64,000 nucleotides of DNA, from the NCBI GenBank assembly GCA_022705325.1, contig JAKJER010000010.1, positions 1 through 64,000 on the forward strand, written 5' to 3'. Shown here piece by piece: positions 16,192-23,830 of the stretch (positions are counted from its first letter, which is position 1; each line of letters starts with the position of its first letter). Made by a program: the position numbers and the translations under genes. The stretch is from Planctomycetota bacterium. Lineage in GTDB: Bacteria; Planctomycetota; Phycisphaerae; SM23-33. The notes below the pieces were generated by a model. That model was not told where the DNA came from and ran no database searches. It was given only the letters and a program-made list of their open reading frames with translations.

Positions 16192-16225
16192 AAGCCCGTC
16201 GCGGTCATCTGAGCGCGACGGGCTT
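16192..16225 (-). terminator. Bidirectional hairpin terminator (rpmB / GT-ApbE)
   Basis: A perfect 12-bp stem (AAGCCCGTCGCG / CGCGACGGGCTT) with a 10-nt loop lies between the convergent ends of the GT-ApbE gene and rpmB. On the minus strand it is followed by TTTCTT, so it best serves rpmB, but it can act for both. Confidence 0.75.
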
Positions 16226-16245
16226 GGAATGTGCTGCGGGGGCGG

Positions 16246-16503
16246 TTACTTGGCGACCGTCTCCACCTGGCGGCGGGTGGGCTTGGTGATCAACCCCATC
16301 CGGATGGCCTTGGCGGACACGTTGATCCGCACCACTCGGCCGTCAATGACCGCACGGACCCGCTGAATGTTCGCGCGGAACTTCCTCTTGGTCTTGCCGG
16401 TGACCTTTCGGCCGACGCCGCCAAGGTACTTGGCCTTGCCGCGTCGGGTGTACTGCCGCCCGGCGGTCGTCTTCTTTCCCGTGAACGGACATACGCGAGG
16501 CAT
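16246..16503 (-). CDS. rpmB: 50S ribosomal protein L28
   Basis: An 85-residue basic protein with L28 hallmarks: MPRVCPFTGKKTTAG at the N-terminus, then GKTKRKFRANIQRVRAVIDGRVVRINVSAKAIR. It has only one cysteine, so it is the zinc-free (C-minus) form. AGGAG lies 7 nt before the ATG. It is downstream of the EF-G-like gene on the same strand but separated by about 130 bp and a hairpin, so co-transcription is uncertain. Confidence 0.96.
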   Translation of the reverse strand: MPRVCPFTGKKTTAGRQYTRRGKAKYLGGVGRKVTGKTKRKFRANIQRVRAVIDGRVVRINVSAKAIRMGLITKPTRRQVETVAK

Positions 16504-16589
16504 TGCATTGCTCCTGTAACTTCTCAGTCGGTAGTCGAGTCCAACAGTGTACCGCGGGCCGCCACCGTTGACAAGGCATTTTTCCCCAA

Positions 16590-16613
16590 GCCCACGGAAA
16601 GCCTTTCGTGGGC
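16590..16613 (-). terminator. Hairpin downstream of the EF-G-like gene
   Basis: GCCCACG (16590-16596) pairs with CGTGGGC (16607-16613) around a 10-nt loop. It sits between the EF-G-like stop and the rpmB start. There is no U-tract in the direction of transcription (the sequence after it is A-rich), so termination would be weak. It belongs to a recurring AAGCCC...GGGCTT-type palindrome family in this window. Confidence 0.4.
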
Positions 16614-16633
16614 CTGGGCAACCCAGCCCTACT

Positions 16634-18673
16634 CTATTCTTCGTCCTTGGCGTGCTTCTTTCCGGCGGCCACGATCTGGGCCTGGACGTTTCCGGGCACC
16701 GGCTCGTAGTGGCTGAACTCCATGCTGTAGCTGCCCTGCCCGCCGGTCACCGAACGGAGCTGGCTGTTGTACTGCATCACCTCGGCCAGCGGGGCCTGGG
16801 CCTTGACGACCACCATGTTGCCCGGGAGCATGTCCTGGCCCATGATGCGCCCGCGGCGGCCTGACAGGTCGCTGGCGATGTCGCCCATGTGGTTGGCGGG
16901 CACGGTGATTTCCATGTCCACGATCGGTTCGAGGATGACGGGCTTGGCCTTCTCGATGGCGTCGATGAAGGCGTACTTGCCGGCCGTGCGGAAGGCGACT
17001 TCCTTGGAGTCCACCGGGTGGTGCTTGCCGTCGGTGATGGCGATCTTGATGTCCTGCATCGGGTAGCCGGCGACCGCGCCCTGGTGCCAGACGTCCTGGA
17101 CGCCCTTCTCGATGGCGGGCAGGAACTGGCGGGGGATGGACTCGCCGAACAGCTCGCTGACGAACTCGTAGCCGCTGCCGCGTTCGAGGGGCTCGACGCG
17201 GAGGTAGACCTCGCCGAACTGCCCGGCCCCGCCGGTCTGCTTCTTGTGGCGGTAGTGCCCGTCAGCCTTGGTGGAGATCGTCTCGCGGTAGGGGATCTTG
17301 GGCGGCTTGGTCTCGACTTCCAGGTCGAACCGCTCCTGCATCTTGGTCAGCATGATCCGCAGGTGCAGGTCGCCGATGCCGCTGATGACCGTCTCGCCGG
17401 TTTGGTTGTCGCGGCTGGCCACGAACGTGATGTCTTCCTGGGTCAGCTTGTGCAGGGCCTCGGAGATCTTCTGCTCGTCGCCGCGGCTCTTGGGCGTAAC
17501 GGCCAGCGAGTACATCGGGTTGGGCCTGTAGGGCGTGGGGGCGTACATCGCGTCGCCCTCGGCGTGCAGCACGTCGCCGTACTGGATGTCGTCGACCTTG
17601 GCCAGGGCGATGATGTCGCCCGCCAGGGCCTCCTTGATCTCCTGGGTGTCCTTGCCCTGCACGCGGAACAGGTGCCCCACCTTGGCCGCCTTGCGCTCGT
17701 CGCGAAGGATGTACATCGTCTCGCCCGCCACGCGCCCCTGGAAGATGCGGATCCAGGCCAGCTTGCCCACGAACGGGTCGGTGGTGATCTTCACCGCCTG
17801 GCCCACGAAGGGCTTGTCCGGGTCGACGGCGATCTCGACGGCCTCGGCGTCTTCGGCCTTGCCCGTGCGGACCGCGATCAGGGGCATCTGGAGGGGCGAG
17901 GGGAACAGCTTGGCCGCCGCGTCCATCAACTCCTGTGCGCCGATGCACTGGCGGGCAGCGGTGAAGAAGACCGGAATGAGCGTGCCGCCGATCATGGCCT
18001 TGGAGACGGCCGCCGCCAACTGCTCGCCGGAGGGCTCCTCGCCGCCGAGATAGGCTTCCATGAGCGACTCGTCGGCCTCGACCACGTTCTCCACGATCTG
18101 CGTGCGGAAGTCGGCGACGGGGCCGAGGTCGCTGTCGCCCTCGGTAGCGGTGAAGCAGTTGACCACGCCGGCGCGGTTGTTGACCGGCAGGGTCATGGGC
18201 CGGCAGGCAGCGCCGAAGGTCTCCTGGACCGACGCCAGGACCCGCTCCAGGTCGGCGTTCTCGCCGTCCATCTTGTTGATGACGATCGCCAGGGCCCGCT
18301 TGTTGTCCTGGGCGATCTTGAACAGGCGCCGGGTGTTGACTTCGATGCCCGCGGTCGCGGAGACGACCACCACGGCGACGTCCGCGCCGGTGAGGGCGGC
18401 AATGGACCCACCGATGAAGTCCGGATAGCCCGGGGCGTCAATGAGGTTGATGTGCGCGCCGGCGTGCTCGAAATTCGCCATCGACGGGTCCACCGAATGC
18501 TGGCGGTCCTTCTCGATGGCGCTGTAGTCCAGCAGGCTGGTCCCTTCATCGGTCGAACCCAGGCGCGTGGTCACCTTCGCCTGGTGCAGCATCGCCTCGC
18601 CCAGCGTGGTCTTGCCTGCACCGCCGTGTCCCAGCAGCACGATGTTCCGGATGTCCTGCGGCTTTACAGCCAT
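16634..18673 (-). CDS. EF-G-like translational GTPase (second EF-G type)
   Basis: A 679-residue GTPase with EF-G domain order but the variant G-motifs of the EF-G-like branch: GHGGAGKTTL for the P-loop (not HVDHGKTT), DAPGYPDF for G3 (not DTPGHVDF) and NKMD for G4. C-terminal domains IV-V are complete (KKQTGGAGQFGEV, SGRRGRIMGQDM). Canonical EF-G drives translocation on the ribosome; the role of this paralogue is less settled. The start at 18673 (MAVKPQDIRNIVLLG) has GGAG 10 nt upstream; the frame runs 48 codons further but there it overlaps the promoter. It is unlikely to be the only EF-G of the genome. Confidence 0.9.
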   Translation of the reverse strand: MAVKPQDIRNIVLLGHGGAGKTTLGEAMLHQAKVTTRLGSTDEGTSLLDYSAIEKDRQHSVDPSMANFEHAGAHINLIDAPGYPDFIGGSIAALTGADVAVVVVSATAGIEVNTRRLFKIAQDNKRALAIVINKMDGENADLERVLASVQETFGAACRPMTLPVNNRAGVVNCFTATEGDSDLGPVADFRTQIVENVVEADESLMEAYLGGEEPSGEQLAAAVSKAMIGGTLIPVFFTAARQCIGAQELMDAAAKLFPSPLQMPLIAVRTGKAEDAEAVEIAVDPDKPFVGQAVKITTDPFVGKLAWIRIFQGRVAGETMYILRDERKAAKVGHLFRVQGKDTQEIKEALAGDIIALAKVDDIQYGDVLHAEGDAMYAPTPYRPNPMYSLAVTPKSRGDEQKISEALHKLTQEDITFVASRDNQTGETVISGIGDLHLRIMLTKMQERFDLEVETKPPKIPYRETISTKADGHYRHKKQTGGAGQFGEVYLRVEPLERGSGYEFVSELFGESIPRQFLPAIEKGVQDVWHQGAVAGYPMQDIKIAITDGKHHPVDSKEVAFRTAGKYAFIDAIEKAKPVILEPIVDMEITVPANHMGDIASDLSGRRGRIMGQDMLPGNMVVVKAQAPLAEVMQYNSQLRSVTGGQGSYSMEFSHYEPVPGNVQAQIVAAGKKHAKDEE

Positions 18674-18747
18674 GTGTTGTCGTCTCCAATCTTCTGCTCG
18701 TGGAATAGGGCCGCCTGGCGCGCAGCTTCGCGGCCGGGAAATTCCGT

Positions 18748-18775
18748 AGTATATGCCTTTCCCGATTGCGGGCAA
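18748..18775 (-). promoter_or_regulatory. Sigma70-type promoter for the EF-G-like gene
   Basis: On the minus strand, TTGCCC (18770-18775), a 16-bp spacer and TATACT (18748-18753), about 75 bp upstream of the ATG at 18673. The -10 matches 5/6 of the consensus. Confidence 0.5.
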
Positions 18776-18846
18776 GCAAATATTTGCGCCGACCGCCCAC
18801 CCCCCCCCTGCCCCCACGCGGGCCCGCGGAAGGGCCCGCTCGGCCG

Positions 18847-19587
18847 CTACGCCTGCCGGCCCAGGCGGGCCATCGCGAATGCCAGCGATTGGCGGATGTG
18901 AAGGTCCCAGTAGTCCCAGTCGTGGGCGCCGCCGTATTCGGTGTACTCGTGATCGATCTGCAGCTTCTCCAGGTGGGCGTGGTACTGGCGGTTGATCCCC
19001 AGCAGCGGGTCCTCCGTGCCGCAGTCGAGATACAGCGCGGGCAGTCGCCCTTTGCGCTTGGCCCGACGGGCCAGGTGGAACACGTCGTACTCCCCGGCGT
19101 CGAACAGTTCGGCGTACTCGTCCACGTCCGGGCGGATATGCGAGGGCGAGTGGGCGAACTGCATCGCCCCCGAGTGCGAGCAGGCCAGCGAGAACACCTC
19201 CGGATGGCGCAGGGCCAGCATCACCGCACCGTAGCCGCCCATGCTCAGCCCGGCCACGCCCCGGCCGGCCGGGTCGCGAACGGTATGGAACGTCCGGTCG
19301 ACGATGCCCACCACGTCGCCCGCGATGTGGGCCTCATAGTTCAGCCCGCCGGGGCGCTTGTCGTTCACGTAGAAGCTGCGGTGGGCGTCGGGCATGACCA
19401 CGATCAGGGGCAGGTCCTGCACGTATCGCTCCAGGGCGGTGCGACGGAACCACACGCTGTGGTTGTCGCTCAGCCCGTGCAGCAGATACAGCACGGGCAG
19501 CGGACCCTCCAGGTCGGGCGTGAGCACGTACAGGCTGCACATCTTCTGGATCGACTCGCCGTAGAATTCCATCGTCACAAACGACAT
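18847..19587 (-). CDS. Alpha/beta-hydrolase esterase (S-formylglutathione-hydrolase/tributyrin-esterase type)
   Basis: A 246-residue serine hydrolase: LLHGLSDNHSVW oxyanion region, nucleophile elbow GLSMGGYGAVMLA, acid residue in DCGTEDPLL and catalytic histidine in GGAHDWDYW. This matches the esterase D/FrmB-like family, which hydrolyses small acyl esters. There is no signal peptide, so it is probably cytoplasmic. The ATG at 19587 is preceded by AAGGAG at good spacing; the same frame remains open upstream but is antisense to the next gene there. It is divergent from the epimerase gene across a palindrome-rich spacer. The substrate is unknown. Confidence 0.9.
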   Translation of the reverse strand: MSFVTMEFYGESIQKMCSLYVLTPDLEGPLPVLYLLHGLSDNHSVWFRRTALERYVQDLPLIVVMPDAHRSFYVNDKRPGGLNYEAHIAGDVVGIVDRTFHTVRDPAGRGVAGLSMGGYGAVMLALRHPEVFSLACSHSGAMQFAHSPSHIRPDVDEYAELFDAGEYDVFHLARRAKRKGRLPALYLDCGTEDPLLGINRQYHAHLEKLQIDHEYTEYGGAHDWDYWDLHIRQSLAFAMARLGRQA

Positions 19588-19650
19588 CGCGGTCTCCTTT
19601 CGCCGCTGCGTTATACCGTATTGTAGGAAGTCTATCCCCCTTCGAGGCCC

Positions 19651-19719
19651 AAAGCCCGCGAACCTGCCCTGCTTCCGGCAGGCAGGCCTGCCCCCCAGGG
19701 GAGGCCTTGGGTGGGCTTT
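19651..19719. repeat. Large AAAGCCC...GGGCTTT inverted repeat between divergent genes
   Basis: AAAGCCC (19651-19657) pairs with GGGCTTT (19713-19719), and the inside holds nested CCTGCC/GGCAGG pairing. It lies upstream of both the leftward esterase and the rightward epimerase, so it is not a terminator for either. It resembles the palindromes at 16192, 16590, 45283, 50916 and 54273. Confidence 0.5.
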
Positions 19720-19745
19720 TCTGCCACCTGGGGCGGCGTCGCAAG

Positions 19746-19751
19746 TATAAT
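19746..19751 (+). promoter_or_regulatory. Perfect -10 box upstream of the epimerase gene
   Basis: TATAAT lies 16 bp before the chosen ATG at 19768. No good -35 is visible at 17 bp (GCCACC). If it is used, the 5' leader is very short but still includes the GAGGA ribosome site, and the nearby ATG at 19750 would be excluded as a start. Confidence 0.35.
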
Positions 19752-19767
19752 GCCCGCCGAGGAAGAC

Positions 19768-20751
19768 ATGAAAGCACTGGTCACCGGCGCAACTGGGTTT
19801 GTGGGCAGCCACCTGGCCGAGCGGCTCGTCCGCGAGGGGCTGGACGTCGTCTGCTTGGCCCGCGCGACCAGCCGGACGCGCTGGCTGGAAGGCCTGGACG
19901 TCGAGCTGCGGACGGCGGATCTGGACGACGCGGACGCCCTCGCCCGGGCCGTCGGAGATGCCGACTACGTCTTTCATTGCGCCGGGCTCACCCGAGGCCG
20001 GACACAGCAGGAGTACGACGCGGTGAACGTGGAGGGCACGCGGAGACTCGTCCAGGCCATCCTGCGGTCCGGAGCGCCTGTGAGGCGATTCCTCTATGTC
20101 AGCAGCCTGGCGGCCGTCGGGCCCGACCGGGAGGTGGACGCTGTCGACGAATCGGTTGACCCCGCCCCCGTGGATTTCTACGGGCGCAGCAAGCTGGGCG
20201 GTGAGCAGGTCGTCCTTGACCAGGCCGGCCGCCTGAGCGTCACCATCGTGCGCCCGCCCGCCGTCTACGGCCCGCGCGACACCAACTTCCTGCCCTTCTT
20301 GCGGGTGGCCCGCAAGTGGAAGTTCGTCCCCCTGCTGGGAGGCGGGGGCAAACGGGTGAGCTTCGTGCACGCCCGCGACCTGGCCGAGGGGATCCGCCTG
20401 GCCGGTCTGAGCGAGGCCGCCGCCGGGCAGACGTACTTCATCGGCGGCTCGACGCACACGACGGGCGAGTTCGTCGACGCCCTGTCGCAGGCGATGGATC
20501 TGCGCATCCGCCGCCTGAACGTACCGGCCTGGCTGGCCCGCCTGGCCGGCGAGTGGGGCGAATTGAAGTGGAAGCTGACCCGCCGCCCCCAGATCCTCAG
20601 CCGCCGCAAGATCCGCGACGCCCTGCGCGACCGCTGGACCTGTTGCTGGGACAAGGCGACCCGGGAACTGGGCTACCGTCCTAACATCTCGCTGGTGGAA
20701 GGGTTGCGCGAGACGGACACGTGGTGCCGTGACCAGGGCTGGTACGCCTGA
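19768..20751 (+). CDS. NAD-dependent epimerase/dehydratase (extended SDR)
   Basis: A 327-residue extended short-chain dehydrogenase: Rossmann NAD-binding motif TGATGFVGSHLAERL at residues 5-20, a catalytic serine region (LYVSSLAAVGP), the Y-x3-K pair in DFYGRSKLGGEQV, and the RPPAVYGP motif. Homologues modify nucleotide sugars or act as hydroxysteroid/dihydroflavonol-type reductases; the substrate cannot be assigned. The start at ATG 19768 gives the canonical MKALVTGATG, with GAGGA just upstream. It is followed 77 bp later by dnaG on the same strand. Confidence 0.9.
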   Translation: MKALVTGATGFVGSHLAERLVREGLDVVCLARATSRTRWLEGLDVELRTADLDDADALARAVGDADYVFHCAGLTRGRTQQEYDAVNVEGTRRLVQAILRSGAPVRRFLYVSSLAAVGPDREVDAVDESVDPAPVDFYGRSKLGGEQVVLDQAGRLSVTIVRPPAVYGPRDTNFLPFLRVARKWKFVPLLGGGGKRVSFVHARDLAEGIRLAGLSEAAAGQTYFIGGSTHTTGEFVDALSQAMDLRIRRLNVPAWLARLAGEWGELKWKLTRRPQILSRRKIRDALRDRWTCCWDKATRELGYRPNISLVEGLRETDTWCRDQGWYA

Positions 20752-20827
20752 ACCATCCTGCGGAAGAAACACCCGCCTGCGACCGCTCCCATTCGGTACA
20801 CCGATCCGGTAGAATGGCCCCCAGCCC

Positions 20828-22627
20828 ATGCCGCGTTTCAGCGAACAGTTCGTTCAGCAGGTCGCCCAGGCCACCGACATCGTGGACCTGATCTCGCAGT
20901 ACGTGGCCCTCAAACGCAAGGGCCACGAGTTCGTCGGGCTGTGCCCCTTCCACGACGACAAGCGCCCGTCCATGAACGTCTCGCCGACCAAGCAGATCTT
21001 CAAGTGCTTCGCCTGCGGGGCCGGAGGGGGCGTTTTCCAGTTCCTTATCCTCTACGACAAGATGAGCTTCCCGGAGGCCGTCCGCACGCTGGCCGAGCGG
21101 GCGAACATTCCGCTGCCCGTGGAGACCGGCGCGCCGAGCGAGCCGGTCGGCGGGCTGTCCAAGAACGACCTGCTCCGCGTGACCGCCGCCGCTCAGCGGT
21201 TCTTCCAGTCCTCGCTCCAGACGCCCATCGGACGCTCCGCCCTGGAGTACGCCCGCGGGAGAGGGCTGAGCGACGAGTCCATCGAGCGCTTCGGCCTGGG
21301 GTTCGCGCCGGACTCGTGGGACGGCCTGATCCAGTTTGCCCGGAGACAGGCGATCGGCGAGACGCAGCTTGTGACGGCCGGGCTGGCGGTGCGGCGCGAG
21401 CAGTCCGGCGGCTGCTACGACCGCTTCCGCAACCGCCTGATATTCCCGATCCTCGACCCGACAGGGGGCGTGATCGGTTTCGGCGGGCGGGCGCTGGCTG
21501 CCGAAGAGCGGGCCAAGTACCTCAACAGCCCCGAGACGCCCCTGTTCGACAAGTCCGCCAACCTCTACGCCCTCAACTGGGCCCGCGAAACGATTGTCAA
21601 GGACGAACAGGCCGTCGTGGTCGAGGGCTATCTGGACGTCCTGCTGCCCCACCAGGTGGGGTTGACCAACGTGGTGGCCACGCTGGGCACAGCCCTGACC
21701 GAGCGACACGTCCGTCTGCTGTCGCGCTACGCCCGCGAGGTGGTGCTGCTGTTCGACTCGGACACAGCCGGACAGGCGGCCGCTGAGCGGGCCCTGGAGA
21801 TCTTCCTGGCCCAGCAGGTGAATGTCCGCATCGCGGCCGTCGGAGAGGGCAAAGACCCTGCCGACTTCGTGCTGGCGCGCGGGGGCGACGCGCTGAAGGC
21901 CCTGATCGCCGAGGCCCCCGACGCCCTTCAGTACGCCTGGACCCGGCGCGAAGAGGCCTACCGCCAGGCCGGCGGGAACCTGGCCGACCGGCGCCGGATC
22001 GTCGACGACTTTCTCCGCCTGATCACCTCCTCAGCCGTCTACGGCGCGATCGACGAGATCCGCCGCGGGCAGCTCGCCCAGCACATCGCCCACATGCTCA
22101 ACGTACCGCTGGGCGACCTTCAGGCCCAGATGCGCCGCCTGGCCCGCCGCCTGCCGACGACGCCCGCCGCCTCGCCCGCCCCTGCGGCGCCGGCCGGGCC
22201 GCACAAGACCGAACCCGCCTTGCTGGCGGAGCGGCACGTCCTGGAGGTCTTGCTCAACCGCTACGATCTCTTCGACCATTGCTGCGAGCGGGTGGACCCG
22301 CAGGACTTCGCCGACCCCGCCCTGCGGACCATCGCGACGGCTGTCTGGGACGCCGCCCACGCGGGGCAACTCCGCCTGGACGAGTTGCTGGCCTGCGAGC
22401 CGCTCGCCCCGCTGGGCAGCCTGCTGGCCGATCTGGCCACCGAGGGCGAGCGCCGCGGCAACTACGAGCAGACCCTCGATGGGGCCGTCGAACTGATCGT
22501 CTACCGGCGTGACCGCCAGGAGACTCGCGAACTCCGCAGCGACGCCATGAGCGACGACGAGAAACTCAGACGCTTCCACAACCGCCTCAACCAGCCCGAC
22601 GCCAGGCGCAGGCCGAAGATCCTGTGA
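20828..22627 (+). CDS. dnaG: DNA primase
   Basis: A 599-residue DnaG. The N-terminal CHC2 zinc-binding domain has C39, H42, C60 and C63 (CPFHDD...KCFACGAGG). The RNA polymerase core includes the basic FGGRALAAEERAKYLNSPETPLF segment, and the TOPRIM domain has VVEGYLDVL and LLFDSDTAGQAA. The C-terminal helicase-interaction region after an Ala/Pro-rich linker (about 440-465) is divergent, as is usual. It makes RNA primers at the replication fork. A TAGAAT hexamer lies shortly upstream, and no strong Shine-Dalgarno is visible. rpoD, a frequent neighbour, is not adjacent. Confidence 0.97.
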   Translation: MPRFSEQFVQQVAQATDIVDLISQYVALKRKGHEFVGLCPFHDDKRPSMNVSPTKQIFKCFACGAGGGVFQFLILYDKMSFPEAVRTLAERANIPLPVETGAPSEPVGGLSKNDLLRVTAAAQRFFQSSLQTPIGRSALEYARGRGLSDESIERFGLGFAPDSWDGLIQFARRQAIGETQLVTAGLAVRREQSGGCYDRFRNRLIFPILDPTGGVIGFGGRALAAEERAKYLNSPETPLFDKSANLYALNWARETIVKDEQAVVVEGYLDVLLPHQVGLTNVVATLGTALTERHVRLLSRYAREVVLLFDSDTAGQAAAERALEIFLAQQVNVRIAAVGEGKDPADFVLARGGDALKALIAEAPDALQYAWTRREEAYRQAGGNLADRRRIVDDFLRLITSSAVYGAIDEIRRGQLAQHIAHMLNVPLGDLQAQMRRLARRLPTTPAASPAPAAPAGPHKTEPALLAERHVLEVLLNRYDLFDHCCERVDPQDFADPALRTIATAVWDAAHAGQLRLDELLACEPLAPLGSLLADLATEGERRGNYEQTLDGAVELIVYRRDRQETRELRSDAMSDDEKLRRFHNRLNQPDARRRPKIL

Positions 22628-22718
22628 GACGGTTTCCGCCGGCTCCGGCCGCCGTCGCCGACAGATTTGCCCGACCCCTCGGACGAATCCGACGATATAA
22701 AGGTAGAGGACTTCGCCC

Positions 22719-23171
22719 ATGAGCAACGGCATGAAACTGGTCATTCTGGCCGGCCTGCTGTCGGTCGGTTACGGCGTGTACCGCTGGACGCTTGGGGACA
22801 TGCCCGAGGTCGTGCTGGCCAACGGGCAGCGGCTCAGCGGAGACAAGGTGCGCAGCCCGATCAAGGCGGGCCTGGTCGCCAGCCAGGTCGGGCAGCAGGT
22901 CGTCTTCGGCCTGAACCTGCGCGACGCGGACGGGCAGACCATCCGTGCGGTGGTGCTGCCCGGCGGCAGGCGACCCGCCGCGAAGATCACCATCGCCGAT
23001 CCCGGCGGAAGCGTGCTCTACACGGGCAGCTTCCGCTATGGCTGAGGCGGAACCTGTTCGCACTCGTGGCGAGTGCCCCCATCGGCAAATGGCAAGACCT
23101 TCATCGCAAGCCTGGAGTACCAGGCCGGCGCCCTCCCGGTCGAAAGCGAACCGCTGAAGCTGGAGTTTTGA
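22719..23171 (+). CDS. Candidate selenoprotein: small membrane-anchored protein with in-frame TGA (U109)
   Basis: The standard reading ends at TGA 23043-23045 after 108 codons, but the same frame continues for 41 sense codons to TGA 23169-23171. Its 150 residues have a single N-terminal transmembrane segment (MKLVILAGLLSVGYGVY) and a beta-rich periplasmic domain. The TGA falls within a domain, in FRYG-U-GGTCSHSW, giving a possible redox or metal pair with the cysteine four residues on. A 7-bp stem with UGG loop (GCACTCG 23060-23066, CGAGTGC 23070-23076) places the loop 21 nt after UGA, with G as second loop base, within the usual bacterial SECIS limits. The alternative is a nonsense mutation or sequencing error replacing Cys or Trp. 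I do not recognise the family. Confidence 0.6.
23060..23076 (+). promoter_or_regulatory. bSECIS-like hairpin after in-frame UGA
   Basis: A perfect 7-bp stem GCACTCG/CGAGTGC with a 3-nt UGG loop begins 14 nt after the in-frame TGA at 23043-23045. Bacterial SECIS elements lie immediately 3' of the UGA inside the coding sequence, with the apical loop about 16-37 nt away and a G in the first two loop positions. All three conditions are met. The codons here (GGA, TGT, CGA, CCA, GCA) are less typical of this genome, as expected if RNA structure is constrained. Confidence 0.5.
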
Positions 23172-23213
23172 CTGCCCGGAAATCGGGTGGCTTTCGGGGC
23201 GTTAGTCCGGCAG

Positions 23214-23246
23214 AATAGGACCCATAGGACACATAGGACCTATTCG
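23214..23246 (+). repeat. TAGGACC-type tandem micro-repeat
   Basis: Three degenerate copies of a TAGGAC(C/A) unit (aataggaccc, ataggacac, ataggaccta) lie just upstream of the four-helix-bundle gene. A related run recurs inside that gene at 23618-23647 and again at 30063-30094, upstream of a sulfatase gene. Confidence 0.6.
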
Positions 23247-23263
23247 GTTAAGGGCGCCCCATC

Positions 23264-23830
23264 ATGAGTCAGCCCCTCATTCCCCCGCATGGCGGCTATC
23301 GAAATCTGAAGTCGTACCAGATGGCGGAGATCATCTACGATGCCACAACTGTCTTCTGCAATCGCTTCATCGACCGGCGCTCGCGGACCCACGACCAGAT
23401 GATCCAGGCCGCCCGAAGCGGCAAACAGAATATCGCTGAGGGCAGCCAAGACTCGGGCACTTCCAGAAAGACCGAACTCAAACTGACCGGCGTGGCGCGG
23501 GGAAGCCTGGAGGAACTGCTCCTGGACTATCAGGACTTCCTGCGTCAGCGGGGGCTGCCGCTCTGGGACAAGAGCCATCCCGCCGCCCGCGAAGTGCGGA
23601 ACATCGCATGGCGCCCCGATAGGTCCTATTCGTCCTATAAGTCTTACGTGGAGGGATCAAATCCCGAAATTGCCGCCAACGCGCTCATCTGCCTCATCCA
23701 CCAGGCCAATTTCCTGCTCGACAAGCAACTGCGCTTCCAGGAGAGGCAGTTTCAGGCCGAGGGCGGTTTCACCGAGCGCCTCTACCGCGCCCGTCGCGAC
23801 GCGCGGGGTAATCGGAGAGCCCAATCGTGA
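23264..23830 (+). CDS. Four-helix-bundle protein (23S rRNA IVP-like, suffix-domain type)
   Basis: A 188-residue protein of the family related to proteins encoded in 23S rRNA intervening sequences: YRNLKSYQMAEIIYDATTVFCNRFI, then the conserved SGKQNIAEGSQDSGTSRKTELKLTGVARGSLEELLLDYQDFL, and a C-terminal helix (AANALICLIHQANFLLDKQL). Its function is unknown; members form small helical bundles. Residues about 119-128 (DRSYSSYKSY) are a low-complexity insert encoded by a TAGGACC-type repeat, in the loop between the conserved helices. The TGA stop overlaps the GTG start of the next gene (GTGA), so the two are probably translationally coupled. Confidence 0.85.
   Translation: MSQPLIPPHGGYRNLKSYQMAEIIYDATTVFCNRFIDRRSRTHDQMIQAARSGKQNIAEGSQDSGTSRKTELKLTGVARGSLEELLLDYQDFLRQRGLPLWDKSHPAAREVRNIAWRPDRSYSSYKSYVEGSNPEIAANALICLIHQANFLLDKQLRFQERQFQAEGGFTERLYRARRDARGNRRAQS
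23618..23647 (+). repeat. TAGGACC-family repeat inside a coding sequence
   Basis: The run gataggtcctattcgtcc and the following tataagtctta carry the reverse-oriented unit of the repeats at 23214-23246. It is translated as DRSYSSYKSY within the four-helix-bundle protein and keeps frame. Confidence 0.55.

Noticed and set aside
18847..20829. A 660-codon minus-strand frame extending the esterase upstream
   Set aside because: The extension is antisense to the epimerase gene. The esterase has its own ATG at 19587 with a strong AAGGAG site and a canonical start.
22719..23045. A plain 108-residue hypothetical protein ending at the first TGA
   Set aside because: Not excluded, but the in-frame 41-codon continuation, domain logic (KITIADPGG...LEYQAG) and the hairpin after the TGA make an ordinary stop less likely than recoding or a recent mutation.
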